This document shows, piece by piece, positions 47,782 through 57,566 of a stretch of 64,000 nt of DNA. The stretch is from CBETVX01 sp965539935. Lineage in GTDB: Bacteria; Bacillota; Clostridia; Peptostreptococcales; Caminicellaceae. The stretch covers positions 1 to 64,000 of the forward strand of contig CBETVX010000008.1 in assembly GCA_965539935.1 (NCBI GenBank). Direction: 5' to 3'. Positions within the stretch are counted from its first letter, which is position 1. The number at the start of each line of letters is the position of its first letter. Both the position numbers and the translations under genes were made by a program. The notes under the pieces are model-generated. The model was not told the DNA's origin. It saw only the letters and a program-made list of their open reading frames with translations, and ran no database searches.

Positions 47782-49262
47782 GGGTTGCTTTTTTAAATCC
47801 ACAGGGTAACTTTGATAATAAAGATAGTTATTGGACAGAACATCCAGACTTTGGAGGACAACTTGTTTATGTAAAAGAACTGGCTTTAGCTATGGATAGA
47901 TTAGGAATAGATGTGGACATTATTACAAGAAAGATAGATGATAGAAATTGGCCAGAATTCAATAGTAGTATAGAATATTATACGGATTCCAAAGTTCGTA
48001 TTATAAGGATTCCCTTTGGAGGAAGGGTTTTTTTAAATAAAGAAGAACTTTGGCCCCATATAAATGAATATGTAAGGGGAATAATTGATTTTTATGAAAA
48101 AGATAAAAAATATCCTGATTTCATAACAGCCCATTATGGTGATGGTGGATTAGCAGCAGCAATATTAAAAAAACTAAAAAAAATCCCATTTTCATTTACA
48201 GCTCATTCCTTAGGGGCACAAAAGATGGATAAACTTAAAGTAAATAATTTAAACTTTTCTAGAATGGAGAAAGTGTACAAATTTAGTAAAAGAATTATGG
48301 CTGAGAGAATTGCCATGAAATACGGGTCAACCATTGTAGTTAGTACTGGTCAAGAAAGGGATGAGCAATATTATCACAGGGTATATAGAGATATAATAGA
48401 AGAAAAAAAAGATAAATTCAGAATAATTTCTCCAGGAGTTAATAGGAATATATTTAATTTTCATGGAACTAATAATGAGGAAGAGTATGTATATAATTTG
48501 GTAGAAAACACGTTAAACAGGGATATAAAAGAGGAAAGATATAATCTTCCCTGTATAGTTGCATCCAGTAGACTAGATAGAAAGAAAAATCATCTAGGGT
48601 TAGTTAAAGCATATGCCCATAATATAAGGTTGCAGCAGATAGCTAATTTAATTATAGTTTTAAGAGGAGTAGAAAATGCCTATGAAGATTATTCAAATTT
48701 AAAGGAAAGTGAATCTAGCATATTAGATGAAATAATGAATTTAATAAAACATAATAATTTATGGGGAAAAGTATCATTTATAAATCTTACTAATCAGAAA
48801 CAATTAGCTGCATTTTATAGAGATATTGCTAATAGAAAAGGAATATTTTCCCTTACTGCTATGTATGAACCCTTTGGCTTAGCACCTATAGAGGCCATGG
48901 CCTGTGGACTTCCGGTAGTTATAACAAAAAATGGTGGACCTTCTGAGGTTCTTTATGAAAATAATAAATACTTTGGAGTATTGGTTGACCCAAATGATTA
49001 CAATGATATAGGGAAAGGGTTACTAAAGGTTCTAGAAAGTGAAAAAAAATGGGATTATTATCATAGAGCAGGGCTTGATAGGGTAAAGAATAAATATACT
49101 TGGGAGAAGGCAGCCAAAGAATATATTAAAATGATAGAGAAAGCTTTAAATAGTTTTGGGGATGAAGATGAAGTAGAGATTTATCCTTGGTTTATGAATC
49201 CAACAAAGGAAAAAGAAGACTATTTTCTAAGTGTTAAGAAACTGTATTTAACAAATAGATGA
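47778..49262 (+). CDS. Sucrose-phosphate synthase-type GT4 glycosyltransferase
   Basis: 494 residues, the length of stand-alone bacterial SPS. AFLNPQGNFDNKDSYWTEHP, DFGGQLVYVKELALAM, TAHYGDGGLAAAILKK, FTAHSLGAQKMDKLKV, SSRLDRKKNHLGLVKAY and the donor motif YEPFGLAPIEAMACGLPVVI are nearly as in Halothermothrix orenii SPS by recollection. Reaction: UDP-glucose + fructose-6-phosphate to sucrose-6-phosphate, or run with free fructose as a sucrose synthase. No phosphatase gene lies beside it, and the C-terminus lacks an HAD domain, so the physiological direction is uncertain. Confidence 0.85.
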   Translation: MRVAFLNPQGNFDNKDSYWTEHPDFGGQLVYVKELALAMDRLGIDVDIITRKIDDRNWPEFNSSIEYYTDSKVRIIRIPFGGRVFLNKEELWPHINEYVRGIIDFYEKDKKYPDFITAHYGDGGLAAAILKKLKKIPFSFTAHSLGAQKMDKLKVNNLNFSRMEKVYKFSKRIMAERIAMKYGSTIVVSTGQERDEQYYHRVYRDIIEEKKDKFRIISPGVNRNIFNFHGTNNEEEYVYNLVENTLNRDIKEERYNLPCIVASSRLDRKKNHLGLVKAYAHNIRLQQIANLIIVLRGVENAYEDYSNLKESESSILDEIMNLIKHNNLWGKVSFINLTNQKQLAAFYRDIANRKGIFSLTAMYEPFGLAPIEAMACGLPVVITKNGGPSEVLYENNKYFGVLVDPNDYNDIGKGLLKVLESEKKWDYYHRAGLDRVKNKYTWEKAAKEYIKMIEKALNSFGDEDEVEIYPWFMNPTKEKEDYFLSVKKLYLTNR

Positions 49263-49278
49263 AGTAAGGAGGATAAAA

Positions 49279-50205
49279 ATGAATGAAATACGGATTGATG
49301 ACCTTACTGGAGAGGCTGTTATAATTGCTAGAGGTCGAGGAAAAAGACCTATGGATACAGATTATCCCTTATCGGTGTTATTAAATAATCATCATATATG
49401 TCCATTTTGCAAAGGAAATGAAGATATGACACCAAGGGAAATAGATAGAATAGGTGGAGAAAATTGGACAGTTAGGGTTGTACCTAATAAATACGGAGCA
49501 TTAAATAAAGAGAATAATTTAGCCTATGGATACAGTGAAGTACTCATAGAATCTCCATATCACGATTTAAGTCTAGGAAATATGGATATTTCAGAAGTTG
49601 AGAGCATTCTAAGAATGATGCAAAGAAGGTATAATGAGATATACAAAGATACAAAAATTAAATATGTTCAAATATTTAAAAACTATAAAAAAGATGCTGG
49701 CGCATCCTTAACACATTCCCATAGTCAAATAATGGCTATGTCCTTTATACCTAAAATGATTCAAGAAGAAATAAAGAGTGTTAAAGAATATTATAATAAG
49801 AATAATAAATGTTATTATTGTGATTTACTAACAAAAGAGATAGAAGAAGGCTTAAGAATAGTAAAGAATCATGAAAAGTTTGTTGTTCTAGCTCCCTATG
49901 CCTCTAAATATAGCTATGAAACTATTATAATACCTAAGCTACACCAATCAAATTTTGGGAAGTTAAAAAATATTAAGGAGCTTGCTACAGTTATTTTAGA
50001 TATAATGAGAAAGATGAGGAATAAATTAAAGGATCCACCATATAATTTATTTATACATAGTCAAAATTTTACTAATAAGTTTTACCATTGGCATATAGAA
50101 ATCAAACCGAGAATTTCTAAACAGGCTGGATTGGAACTTTCCACTGGAGTTTTTATTAATTCAGTATCTCCAGAGGATGCAGCAAAGGTCTTAAGAAATT
50201 ACTAA
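49279..50205 (+). CDS. GalT-like (HIT superfamily) nucleotidyltransferase
   Basis: 308 residues; AAGGAGGA before ATG. CPFCKGNEDMTPRE is the zinc/uridylate-binding start; the active-site region is ASLTHSHSQIMAMSF, with the H-x-H-S-Q of GalT-type enzymes. C-terminal YHWHIEIKPR is conserved. It should transfer UMP (or AMP/phosphate) between a sugar-1-phosphate and a nucleotide, so supplying or consuming UDP-glucose for the neighbouring GT4. No galK or galE is nearby, which argues against plain galactose use. Confidence 0.85.
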   Translation: MNEIRIDDLTGEAVIIARGRGKRPMDTDYPLSVLLNNHHICPFCKGNEDMTPREIDRIGGENWTVRVVPNKYGALNKENNLAYGYSEVLIESPYHDLSLGNMDISEVESILRMMQRRYNEIYKDTKIKYVQIFKNYKKDAGASLTHSHSQIMAMSFIPKMIQEEIKSVKEYYNKNNKCYYCDLLTKEIEEGLRIVKNHEKFVVLAPYASKYSYETIIIPKLHQSNFGKLKNIKELATVILDIMRKMRNKLKDPPYNLFIHSQNFTNKFYHWHIEIKPRISKQAGLELSTGVFINSVSPEDAAKVLRNY

Positions 50206-50236
50206 AATAAATAAATTCAGAAAATTACAAATAAAC

Positions 50237-50265
50237 TTGACAATGAAAACGGTTCCAAATATAAT
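50237..50265 (+). promoter_or_regulatory. Transporter promoter with internal LacI operator
   Basis: TTGACA (50237-50242), 17-base spacer, TATAAT (50260-50265); GAAAACGGTTCC at 50245-50256 lies in the spacer. Geometry is the same as in the lacI promoter. Confidence 0.88.
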
Positions 50266-50320
50266 ACAATTAAATAGTAAATAAATTCTAAAAATTGAAT
50301 TTATTATTTTTAGGGTTCGG

Positions 50321-50332
50321 GAAATCGGTTTC
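50321..50332 (+). promoter_or_regulatory. Second LacI operator of the transporter operon
   Basis: GAAATCGGTTTC, 76 bases downstream of the first operator (centre to centre) and 53 bases before the start codon. Two operators would allow looping. Confidence 0.8.
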
Positions 50333-50384
50333 ATAATATTACATAAGTCGACATTGAATTTCTATTTATGAAGGAGGTATTTAG

Positions 50385-51458
50385 ATGATAAGGGACACGG
50401 GGATGTCAAAGCTTGCAAAATCAGAAGAAAGATTGGCTTATAAGTTATTATTACCTACATTCCTAATAATTATTATTGTGGCAATTTATCCATTAGGCAA
50501 TGTATTTTATACAAGTTTTACCGATAAGACCTTTGCTAGCTCAAAGGAAACCAGTTTCATAGGATTAGAGAACTATAAACACTTACTTAGTATTACGATT
50601 AAAGAGCTTCCTCCAGTCATAGACCAGTCAACGGGGTTACAAAAAATTGACCCTGAAACAAATGAATTAGTATATGAAAGAGCTATAAAAATACTTCCAA
50701 GAAAACCCAATAGATATAGAGAAGTAACTCAATTTAATTTTTCAGGAAAGAGATATGTTTTAGGTGCAAGAGATCCTGACTTCATTAAATCTGTATATAA
50801 TACTTTAGTTTTTACAGTTATATCTGTATTTTTAGAACTGGTGTTGGGACTTATTGTAGCTTTAGTGGTAAATAGTAACTTTAAAGGAAAAGGAATAATG
50901 CGTACTGTTATGCTTGTTCCATGGGCTGTTATAACTGTTGTATCAGCTCGCATGTGGGAATGGATGTTTTCACCAAGTAGAGTAGGACTATTTAATACAG
51001 TGTTAGATAAACTTGGTATCGGAGATGGGCAAATAGCATTTTTAAGTTTAGAAAGTTTACAAATACCTTCACTTATAGCAATAGATGTTTGGAAAACTAC
51101 TCCATTTATGGCATTGCTACTATTAGCAGGATTACAAGTTATACCAAATGAACTATATGAAGCGGCAAGAATAGATGGGGCTAGCAAAGTGAATCAGTTT
51201 TTCAATATAACATTACCACTTCTTAAGCCGGCTATGGCTGTTGCATTAGTATTTAGAACATTAGATGCCCTTAGGGTATTTGATGTATTCCAAGTAATAC
51301 TAAGTAGTAAACGATATTCAATGGCAACATATAATTATTTTCAGCTAATAGGTAATAGAAATATGGGTCTTGCTTCAGCAATAGGAGTTATCATATTTAT
51401 ACTTATATTTATATTTGCAATCCTATATATTAGAATGCTAGGAGTTGATACTGAATGA
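50385..51458 (+). CDS. Sugar ABC transporter permease (MalF-like)
   Basis: 357 residues; GAAGGAGG before ATG. TM1 at about 28-48, then a ~75-residue external loop, TM block 135-350. The EAA loop is NELYEAARIDGASKVNQFFN, contacting the ATPase. Family MalF/UgpA. Works with the MalG-like partner (4-base overlap), the binding protein and the MsmK-like ATPase to import an alpha-glucoside. Confidence 0.93.
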   Translation: MIRDTGMSKLAKSEERLAYKLLLPTFLIIIIVAIYPLGNVFYTSFTDKTFASSKETSFIGLENYKHLLSITIKELPPVIDQSTGLQKIDPETNELVYERAIKILPRKPNRYREVTQFNFSGKRYVLGARDPDFIKSVYNTLVFTVISVFLELVLGLIVALVVNSNFKGKGIMRTVMLVPWAVITVVSARMWEWMFSPSRVGLFNTVLDKLGIGDGQIAFLSLESLQIPSLIAIDVWKTTPFMALLLLAGLQVIPNELYEAARIDGASKVNQFFNITLPLLKPAMAVALVFRTLDALRVFDVFQVILSSKRYSMATYNYFQLIGNRNMGLASAIGVIIFILIFIFAILYIRMLGVDTE

Positions 51459-52327
51459 TTAAATCTAAAGGGAAATTAGAGATTATAAAAAAAATAGGTT
51501 TCTATTTACTTATTGGTCTAATAATATTTTACATGTTGTTCCCATTTTATTGGGCTGTAAATTCATCATTAAAGTCAGAAGCCCAACTTCAAATGACTCC
51601 TACCACATTTATACCAAGGGACCCAGATACTTTAGAGATTGCACCAACCTTTAAAAATTACATAGCAGTCTTTAATGACGGACAGTTTGTAAGGGGGATA
51701 ATAAATAGCACTATAGTAGCCGTTTCAACTACACTATTGGCTCTTATTGTAGGGTCTTTTGCGGCATTTGCCTTGGGGAAGTTAAGATTTAGAGGAAAGA
51801 AACCAGCCTTATATATAATACTAGCCATGACAATGTTTCCCCAGGTAACAGTTTTAGCAGGCCTTTATGCAGTCATAACTAAGCTAGGCCTTAGTACTAC
51901 CCTTAGCATGATATTATCCTATATGATTTTCACTTTACCTTTTACTACTTGGGTCATGACATCCTTCTTTAAGGATTTACCTGTGGCACTTATGGAATCT
52001 GCTCAAGTAGATGGAGCTACACCTTTTCAAACCTTTAGAATGATTTTGCTTCCTTTAACTGCACCGGCACTGGTAACAACTGGTTTATTATCTTTTATAG
52101 CTGCATGGAATGAGTATTTATTTGCACTTACCTTTACTTCCATAGACCCAGGGGCTAGGACAGTACCTGTAGCTATAGCATACTTTACAGGGAGTATAGC
52201 TAGACAAGAACCCTTTGGAGAAATCATGGCGGCTGCAGTTATAGTTACTATACCAATAGTAGCCTTAGTACTAATATTCCAGAAGAAGATAGTAGCAGGA
52301 CTTACAGCAGGAGCAGTGAAAGGCTAA
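51455..52327 (+). CDS. Sugar ABC transporter permease (MalG-like)
   Basis: 290 residues with six hydrophobic segments. EAA loop VALMESAQVDGATPFQTFRM; MalG-type C-terminus LIFQKKIVAGLTAGAVKG. Confidence 0.93.
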   Translation: MIKSKGKLEIIKKIGFYLLIGLIIFYMLFPFYWAVNSSLKSEAQLQMTPTTFIPRDPDTLEIAPTFKNYIAVFNDGQFVRGIINSTIVAVSTTLLALIVGSFAAFALGKLRFRGKKPALYIILAMTMFPQVTVLAGLYAVITKLGLSTTLSMILSYMIFTLPFTTWVMTSFFKDLPVALMESAQVDGATPFQTFRMILLPLTAPALVTTGLLSFIAAWNEYLFALTFTSIDPGARTVPVAIAYFTGSIARQEPFGEIMAAAVIVTIPIVALVLIFQKKIVAGLTAGAVKG

Positions 52328-52436
52328 AAAATATATATTATATGGATAAGGGGGGATTTGTAAGTTTAGCTAAGAACTTTATTTCTCAGTCCATGGAAAA
52401 TGAAAACTTTCTAAAAATGAAATGAGGGGGATTTAA

Positions 52437-53819
52437 ATGTTTAAAGGGATGAAATCAATTTATGCTTTAACTTTAATTATGGTTTTAGTTTTAAGTTTGT
52501 TTATGTCTGGTTGTACTACTCAAGAGCCTGCTTCTCAAGAAGAACCAAAGCCTTCAGAAGAACCTGTTCAAGAACCTGCTGAGGAACCAGCAAAGGAGGC
52601 TAAAGAGGAAAAAATAGTTATTACTGTTGCCGGTGGTGCAGTGGGTAATGAATTAGAGCTTACTAAGAAAGCAGCAGAACTTTACAATGAGCAACATGAA
52701 AATATAGAGGTAAAAGTTCTTGATACTCCTGACCTAGCACAAGATAGATTGGGTCTTTATTTACAATTTTTAGAAGCTAAAAGCCCTGATGTAGATGTGT
52801 ATCAAATAGATGTAATTTGGCCTGGAGATTTAGCTGAACACTTTGTGGACTTATATGAATATGGAGCTAAGGATGTTGTAGATGATCATTTTGAAGCAAT
52901 TGTTGAAAACAATATTGTTGATGGTAGGCTAGTTGCTATACCTTGGTTTACTGATGCAGGATTACTTTACTATAGAAGTGATTTACTAGAAAAATATAAT
53001 TTAGAGCCTCCAAAAACTTGGGATGACCTTGAAAAGGCAGCTAAAGTTATACAAGATGGTGAAAGAAAAGAAGGAAATAAAGACTTTGTAGGTTTTGTAT
53101 GGCAAGGAAATGCATATGAAGGACTTACTTGTGATGCATTAGAATGGATAGCTTCCAATGATGGAGGAACAATTATTAGTCCAAATAAGAAGATAACTAT
53201 TAATAATGAAAATGCAGTTGAAATCATTGAAAAGGCAGCAAATTGGGTTGGAACAATATCTCCTGAAGGTGTTACCGGTATGGGAGAAGAAGATGCCCGT
53301 AATATTTGGCAAGCAGGAAATGCTGCTTTTATGAGAAACTGGCCCTACGCCTATAGCTTAGGAAACTCAGATGATAGTGCTGTAAAAGGGAAGTTTGACG
53401 TTTCACCACTACCAGCTGGTAAAAGTGGTAAAGGTGCTGCAACCCTTGGAGGATGGCAACTTGCTGTAAGTAAGTATAGTGAACATCCTAAAGAAGCTGC
53501 TGATGTAGCATTATTCTTAGCATCCTATGAAATTCAAAAACTTAGAGCTGTGGAAGGTTCCTTTAATCCAACAATTAAAGCTCTCTATGAAGATGAAGAA
53601 GTACTTAAAATAAATCCATTCTTTGGGGATCTATATAATGTATTTACTAATGCTGTAGCAAGACCTTCTACTGCAACTGCACCAAATTATAATGCTGTAT
53701 CTACTGCATTCTTTAAGGCGGTTCATTCAGTACTGACCGATGAAAAAGATGCTCAAACAGCATTAGAAGAATTAGAACTTGATCTTCAAGATTTAACAGG
53801 ATTTGAGATAGAAGAATAA
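52437..53819 (+). CDS. Sugar-binding lipoprotein (MalE/ThuE-like)
   Basis: 460 residues. Lipoprotein signal peptide with MSGC at about residues 23-26, an acidic/proline linker (SEEPVQEPAEEPAKEAKEEK), then the SBP_bac_1 fold: VAGGAVGNELELTKKAAELY, VYQIDVIWPGDLAEHFVDLY, PWFTDAGLLYYRSDLL and AAFMRNWPYAY. This pattern is close to trehalose/maltose-binding proteins of thermophiles. GAGGGGGAT before ATG. Confidence 0.92.
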   Translation: MFKGMKSIYALTLIMVLVLSLFMSGCTTQEPASQEEPKPSEEPVQEPAEEPAKEAKEEKIVITVAGGAVGNELELTKKAAELYNEQHENIEVKVLDTPDLAQDRLGLYLQFLEAKSPDVDVYQIDVIWPGDLAEHFVDLYEYGAKDVVDDHFEAIVENNIVDGRLVAIPWFTDAGLLYYRSDLLEKYNLEPPKTWDDLEKAAKVIQDGERKEGNKDFVGFVWQGNAYEGLTCDALEWIASNDGGTIISPNKKITINNENAVEIIEKAANWVGTISPEGVTGMGEEDARNIWQAGNAAFMRNWPYAYSLGNSDDSAVKGKFDVSPLPAGKSGKGAATLGGWQLAVSKYSEHPKEAADVALFLASYEIQKLRAVEGSFNPTIKALYEDEEVLKINPFFGDLYNVFTNAVARPSTATAPNYNAVSTAFFKAVHSVLTDEKDAQTALEELELDLQDLTGFEIEE

Positions 53820-53865
53820 GAATCATATAAACGATGTAAATCCTATTTACATATTAGTCTTCTTC

Positions 53866-53889
53866 TCCAGAGGCCAACGGGTCTCTGGA
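53866..53889 (+). terminator. Intercistronic hairpin
   Basis: TCCAGAG (53866-53872) and CTCTGGA (53883-53889), no T tract. Likely stabilises the abundant binding-protein mRNA rather than ending transcription. Confidence 0.5.
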
Positions 53890-53994
53890 TAGGAGGCTAA
53901 ATTTATTTATAATACTTAAGAATTTATACACAGTTGAAAATTGTATATGATATACGATTATGGATTTCAACTAAAATGTATAAGGGGGAGCTAG

Positions 53995-56340
53995 ATGCAA
54001 TACTTTAATCAAAAAATAGATTCAAATTTTCTATTTAATGAATGGGAAATAAGTGAAAAAGAAATTAATATACAAAACAATTTATTAGCAGAGACTATTT
54101 TCTCCCTTGGAAATGGATATATAGGAATGCGAGGGAATTTTGAAGAGGACTATGGGGGGGGAGAGGGAACTTCTCTTGAAGGGAATTATATAAATGGATT
54201 TTTTGAATCAAATCCAATTTTTTATAGAGAAGGAGCCTATGGTTATGCAAAAAATAGCCAAACAATGCTAAATATAACAAATGGTAAAATTATCAACTTT
54301 TATATAGGTAATGAAAAATTCAACTTGTTTGAAGGAAAGATTCTAGATTATAAAAGGACTTTGAAAATGAAAGAAGGGATTCTTGAAAGACAAATTTTAT
54401 GGCAATCGCCAAAGGGAAAAAAAGCAAAAATAAAAATTAAAAGACTGGTTTCCTTACATGATAAACATCTTGCTGCAATAGATTATGAGATAATCCCAAT
54501 CAATTATAGTGGAGAAGTTACAATTATATCAGCTTTAGATGGTAATGTAAAAAATCAAGAAGCCCAGGATGACCCGCGGGTAGGGTCAGATTTTAAAGGT
54601 AAGGTTTTAAAGTATGTAGATTCAATTGTTGAAGAAAATTTTTGTGGACTTATACATAAAACTACTAATACAAACTTTAAGCTTTTATCAGGTATGAAAA
54701 ATCTATTAATCTCCCAAAATGAGTTTTCAAGGGAATTCAAAGGAGATAAGGAAAGGATACAGGATATATTCATCATAAAATGTAAAGAAAATGAAAGTAT
54801 AAAGTTGTATAAATTTATAACATATTTCACAACCAGAGATTATGTTGAGGATAGGCTTGTTAAACTTGGGAAAGAAAAACTAGAAGAAGCTGAAAATAAA
54901 GGCTTTGATTATTATTTAGAAAAACAAATAGAGTACCTAAAGGATTTTTGGAATGACGCTGATGTTGAGATAAAGGGGGACGAAGAGCTTCAGCAAGGCA
55001 TAAGGTTTAATGAATATCATCTACTACAATCGGTTGGTAAAGATGGTAGGACGAATATAGCAGCAAAGGGTTTAACTGGTGAAGGCTATGAAGGTCATTA
55101 TTTTTGGGATACAGAAATATATATAATTCCTTTCTTTTTATACACAAAACCTGAAATTAGTAGGAAACTTTTAGAATTTAGATATAATACCTTAGATAAA
55201 GCTAGACAAAGGGCAAGAGAACTTGCCCATAAAAAGGGTGTACTATATCCATGGCGTACTATAGATGGAGAAGAGTGTTCAGCCTATTATCCAGCTGGAA
55301 CTGCCCAATATCATATAAATGCGGATATTTCTTATGCTGTTAAAACTTACATAGAAGTAACAGATGATGTAGAGTTTTTACTGGAAATGGGTGCAGAAAT
55401 AGTATTTGAAACTGCCAGATTTTGGGTAGACTTAGGAAGTTATATACCAAATAAGAAGAATAAGTTTTGTATTAATGGAGTTACTGGCCCCGATGAATAT
55501 ACAGCTATAGTCAATAATAATTGTTATACAAATTATATGGCAAAACTCAATTTAGAATATGCCTGGGAAATAGCTAATATGATGGAGAAAAAATATCCCA
55601 ATTACTATAGAAAACTAAGAAAAAAAATAAAATTAGAAGATTATGAAATAAATCAGTGGAAAAAAGCCGCTGATAATATGTACATACCCTATGACAAAAA
55701 ATTACAAATACATCTACAGGATGATACTTTTCTAAATAAATCTCCTTGGGATTTTGAAAATACTCCAAGGGATAAATATCCTCTATTACTCCATTATCAC
55801 CCATTAGTAATATATAGACACCAGGTATTAAAACAAGCAGATATTGTATTAGCTTCCTTTTTACTGGGAGACAGGTTTTCTATGGATGATAAGAAAAGGG
55901 ATTATGATTATTATGAACCACTAACTACCCATGATTCATCATTATCCAGTTGTATATATAGTATAATGGCCTCTGAAATAGGGTATAAGGAAAAGGCATA
56001 TAATTATTTTATGGAAACTGCCAGAATAGACCTAGATAATAAAAAGAATAATTCCCATTATGGAATCCATACAGCGTGTATGGCAGGAGCGTGGATGAGT
56101 GTAATAAATGGATTCGCAGGTATGAGAACATATAATGGCACCCTTAGTTTTAATCCATATATACCAGAAAAATGGGAAAAATATAGATTTAAAATTAAAT
56201 TTAGAAAAAGACAATTATACGTAGAAATCAATAAGAAATATGTTGCCTATGAGTTGTTGAAGGGTGAAAAATTAGATTTCATACATAAAGGAGGAAAAAT
56301 ATCTTTAAAAAAAGGCGAAACAATAAAATTAGAAATTTAA
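53995..56340 (+). CDS. GH65 alpha-glucoside phosphorylase (trehalose/kojibiose/maltose type)
   Basis: 781 residues, normal for inverting GH65 phosphorylases. FSLGNGYIGMRGNFEE (N-terminal beta-sandwich), the (alpha/alpha)6 barrel with YFWDTEIYIIPFF and E501 in NGVTGPDEYTA as the general acid, YHPLVIYRHQVLKQAD, and a C-terminal jelly roll. It splits a disaccharide with phosphate into beta-glucose-1-phosphate plus a sugar. The beta-phosphoglucomutase at 59780 uses that product, which strongly supports an inverting phosphorylase. The exact disaccharide cannot be set by sequence reading alone. Confidence 0.92.
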   Translation: MQYFNQKIDSNFLFNEWEISEKEINIQNNLLAETIFSLGNGYIGMRGNFEEDYGGGEGTSLEGNYINGFFESNPIFYREGAYGYAKNSQTMLNITNGKIINFYIGNEKFNLFEGKILDYKRTLKMKEGILERQILWQSPKGKKAKIKIKRLVSLHDKHLAAIDYEIIPINYSGEVTIISALDGNVKNQEAQDDPRVGSDFKGKVLKYVDSIVEENFCGLIHKTTNTNFKLLSGMKNLLISQNEFSREFKGDKERIQDIFIIKCKENESIKLYKFITYFTTRDYVEDRLVKLGKEKLEEAENKGFDYYLEKQIEYLKDFWNDADVEIKGDEELQQGIRFNEYHLLQSVGKDGRTNIAAKGLTGEGYEGHYFWDTEIYIIPFFLYTKPEISRKLLEFRYNTLDKARQRARELAHKKGVLYPWRTIDGEECSAYYPAGTAQYHINADISYAVKTYIEVTDDVEFLLEMGAEIVFETARFWVDLGSYIPNKKNKFCINGVTGPDEYTAIVNNNCYTNYMAKLNLEYAWEIANMMEKKYPNYYRKLRKKIKLEDYEINQWKKAADNMYIPYDKKLQIHLQDDTFLNKSPWDFENTPRDKYPLLLHYHPLVIYRHQVLKQADIVLASFLLGDRFSMDDKKRDYDYYEPLTTHDSSLSSCIYSIMASEIGYKEKAYNYFMETARIDLDNKKNNSHYGIHTACMAGAWMSVINGFAGMRTYNGTLSFNPYIPEKWEKYRFKIKFRKRQLYVEINKKYVAYELLKGEKLDFIHKGGKISLKKGETIKLEI

Positions 56341-56364
56341 TTGAAAATAGTAGGGGGGAATAAA

Positions 56365-57498
56365 ATGGCTAGCTTAAAACTAAAGGGAATCAATAAAATT
56401 TATCCCAATGGTTACCAAGCAGTTAAGGATTTGAATTTAGACATAAAAGATAAGGAATTTATTGTTTTAGTTGGACCTTCTGGATGTGGTAAATCTACTA
56501 CATTAAGAATGATTGCAGGCTTAGAAGAAATTAGTGAAGGAGAACTTTACATAGGGGATAGGGTTGTAAATGACCTGCAACCGAAGGACAGAGATATTGC
56601 TATGGTATTTCAAAACTATGCCCTTTATCCCCATATGTCAGTTTTTGATAATATGGCCTTTGGACTTAAGCTAAGAAAAAGACCAAAAGATGAGATAAAA
56701 GAAAGGGTAGAGAGTGCTGCTAAAATACTAGGTATAGAACATTTATTAGGCAGGAAACCAAAGCAACTTTCAGGAGGTCAAAGGCAGAGGGTGGCATTAG
56801 GTAGAGCCATAGTGAGAAAACCTAAGGTGTTTTTGATGGATGAACCCCTTTCTAATCTTGACGCAAAGCTTAGGGTTCAAATGAGAGCGGAAATAAGTAA
56901 ACTCCATAATAAATTAGCTACAACTTTTATATACGTAACCCATGACCAAATAGAGGCTATGACCATGGGAACTAGGATAGTGGTATTAAAGGATGGAATA
57001 ATGCACCAATTTGATGACCCCCAAACCATATATGAGTATCCAGCCAATACATTTGTAGCAGGTTTTATAGGCTCACCACAAATGAATTTTATGGATGGGA
57101 GAATAATTGAAGAAGGAAATTCAATATTTGTAGAGTTTATGGGAAATAGAATATCTATTTGCAAAAACAAAGGAAATATATTAAAAGAAAAGGGATATGT
57201 TGGTAAGGAAGTAATTATTGGGATTAGACCAGAACATATTGATCTAAATTCAAATGAAAATCAGGAAGGAATAGGAGCAAAAGTAGAAGTAACAGAGCTT
57301 TTAGGATCTGAAACCTATGTGCATTTAAAAGTAGAGGATAAGACAATAGTTGCTAGAATAGAACCAAGTATTATGGTCAGGGTAGATGATAATGTAAAGG
57401 TCAGTTTTGACTTGGAAAAAATACATGTATTTGACAAGGATACCGAGAAAGCCATATTTAATAAGGAAACAATGAAAATGGTAGAAGGAGTACTCTAA
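56365..57498 (+). CDS. msmK: ABC transporter ATPase (MsmK/UgpC/MalK)
   Basis: 377 residues from ATG at 56365 (AGGGGGGAAT upstream); a TTG at 56341 in frame is less likely. Walker A GPSGCGKST, signature LSGGQRQR, Walker B VFLMDEP, switch H in YVTHDQ. C-terminal TOBE/OB domains. It powers the MalFG-like permeases encoded 4 kb upstream and may serve other sugar importers. Confidence 0.95.
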   Translation: MASLKLKGINKIYPNGYQAVKDLNLDIKDKEFIVLVGPSGCGKSTTLRMIAGLEEISEGELYIGDRVVNDLQPKDRDIAMVFQNYALYPHMSVFDNMAFGLKLRKRPKDEIKERVESAAKILGIEHLLGRKPKQLSGGQRQRVALGRAIVRKPKVFLMDEPLSNLDAKLRVQMRAEISKLHNKLATTFIYVTHDQIEAMTMGTRIVVLKDGIMHQFDDPQTIYEYPANTFVAGFIGSPQMNFMDGRIIEEGNSIFVEFMGNRISICKNKGNILKEKGYVGKEVIIGIRPEHIDLNSNENQEGIGAKVEVTELLGSETYVHLKVEDKTIVARIEPSIMVRVDDNVKVSFDLEKIHVFDKDTEKAIFNKETMKMVEGVL

Positions 57499-57566
57499 AG
57501 ATATTTATATCTAAACTTTCATTTTATTATAATCTGAAAATTCACTGAAACAGGGGGATCATTTCT

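Noticed and set aside
49279..50205. Leloir galactose pathway
   Set aside because: Only the GalT-like gene is present; no galK, galE or galM, and the neighbours deal with sucrose and glucosides.
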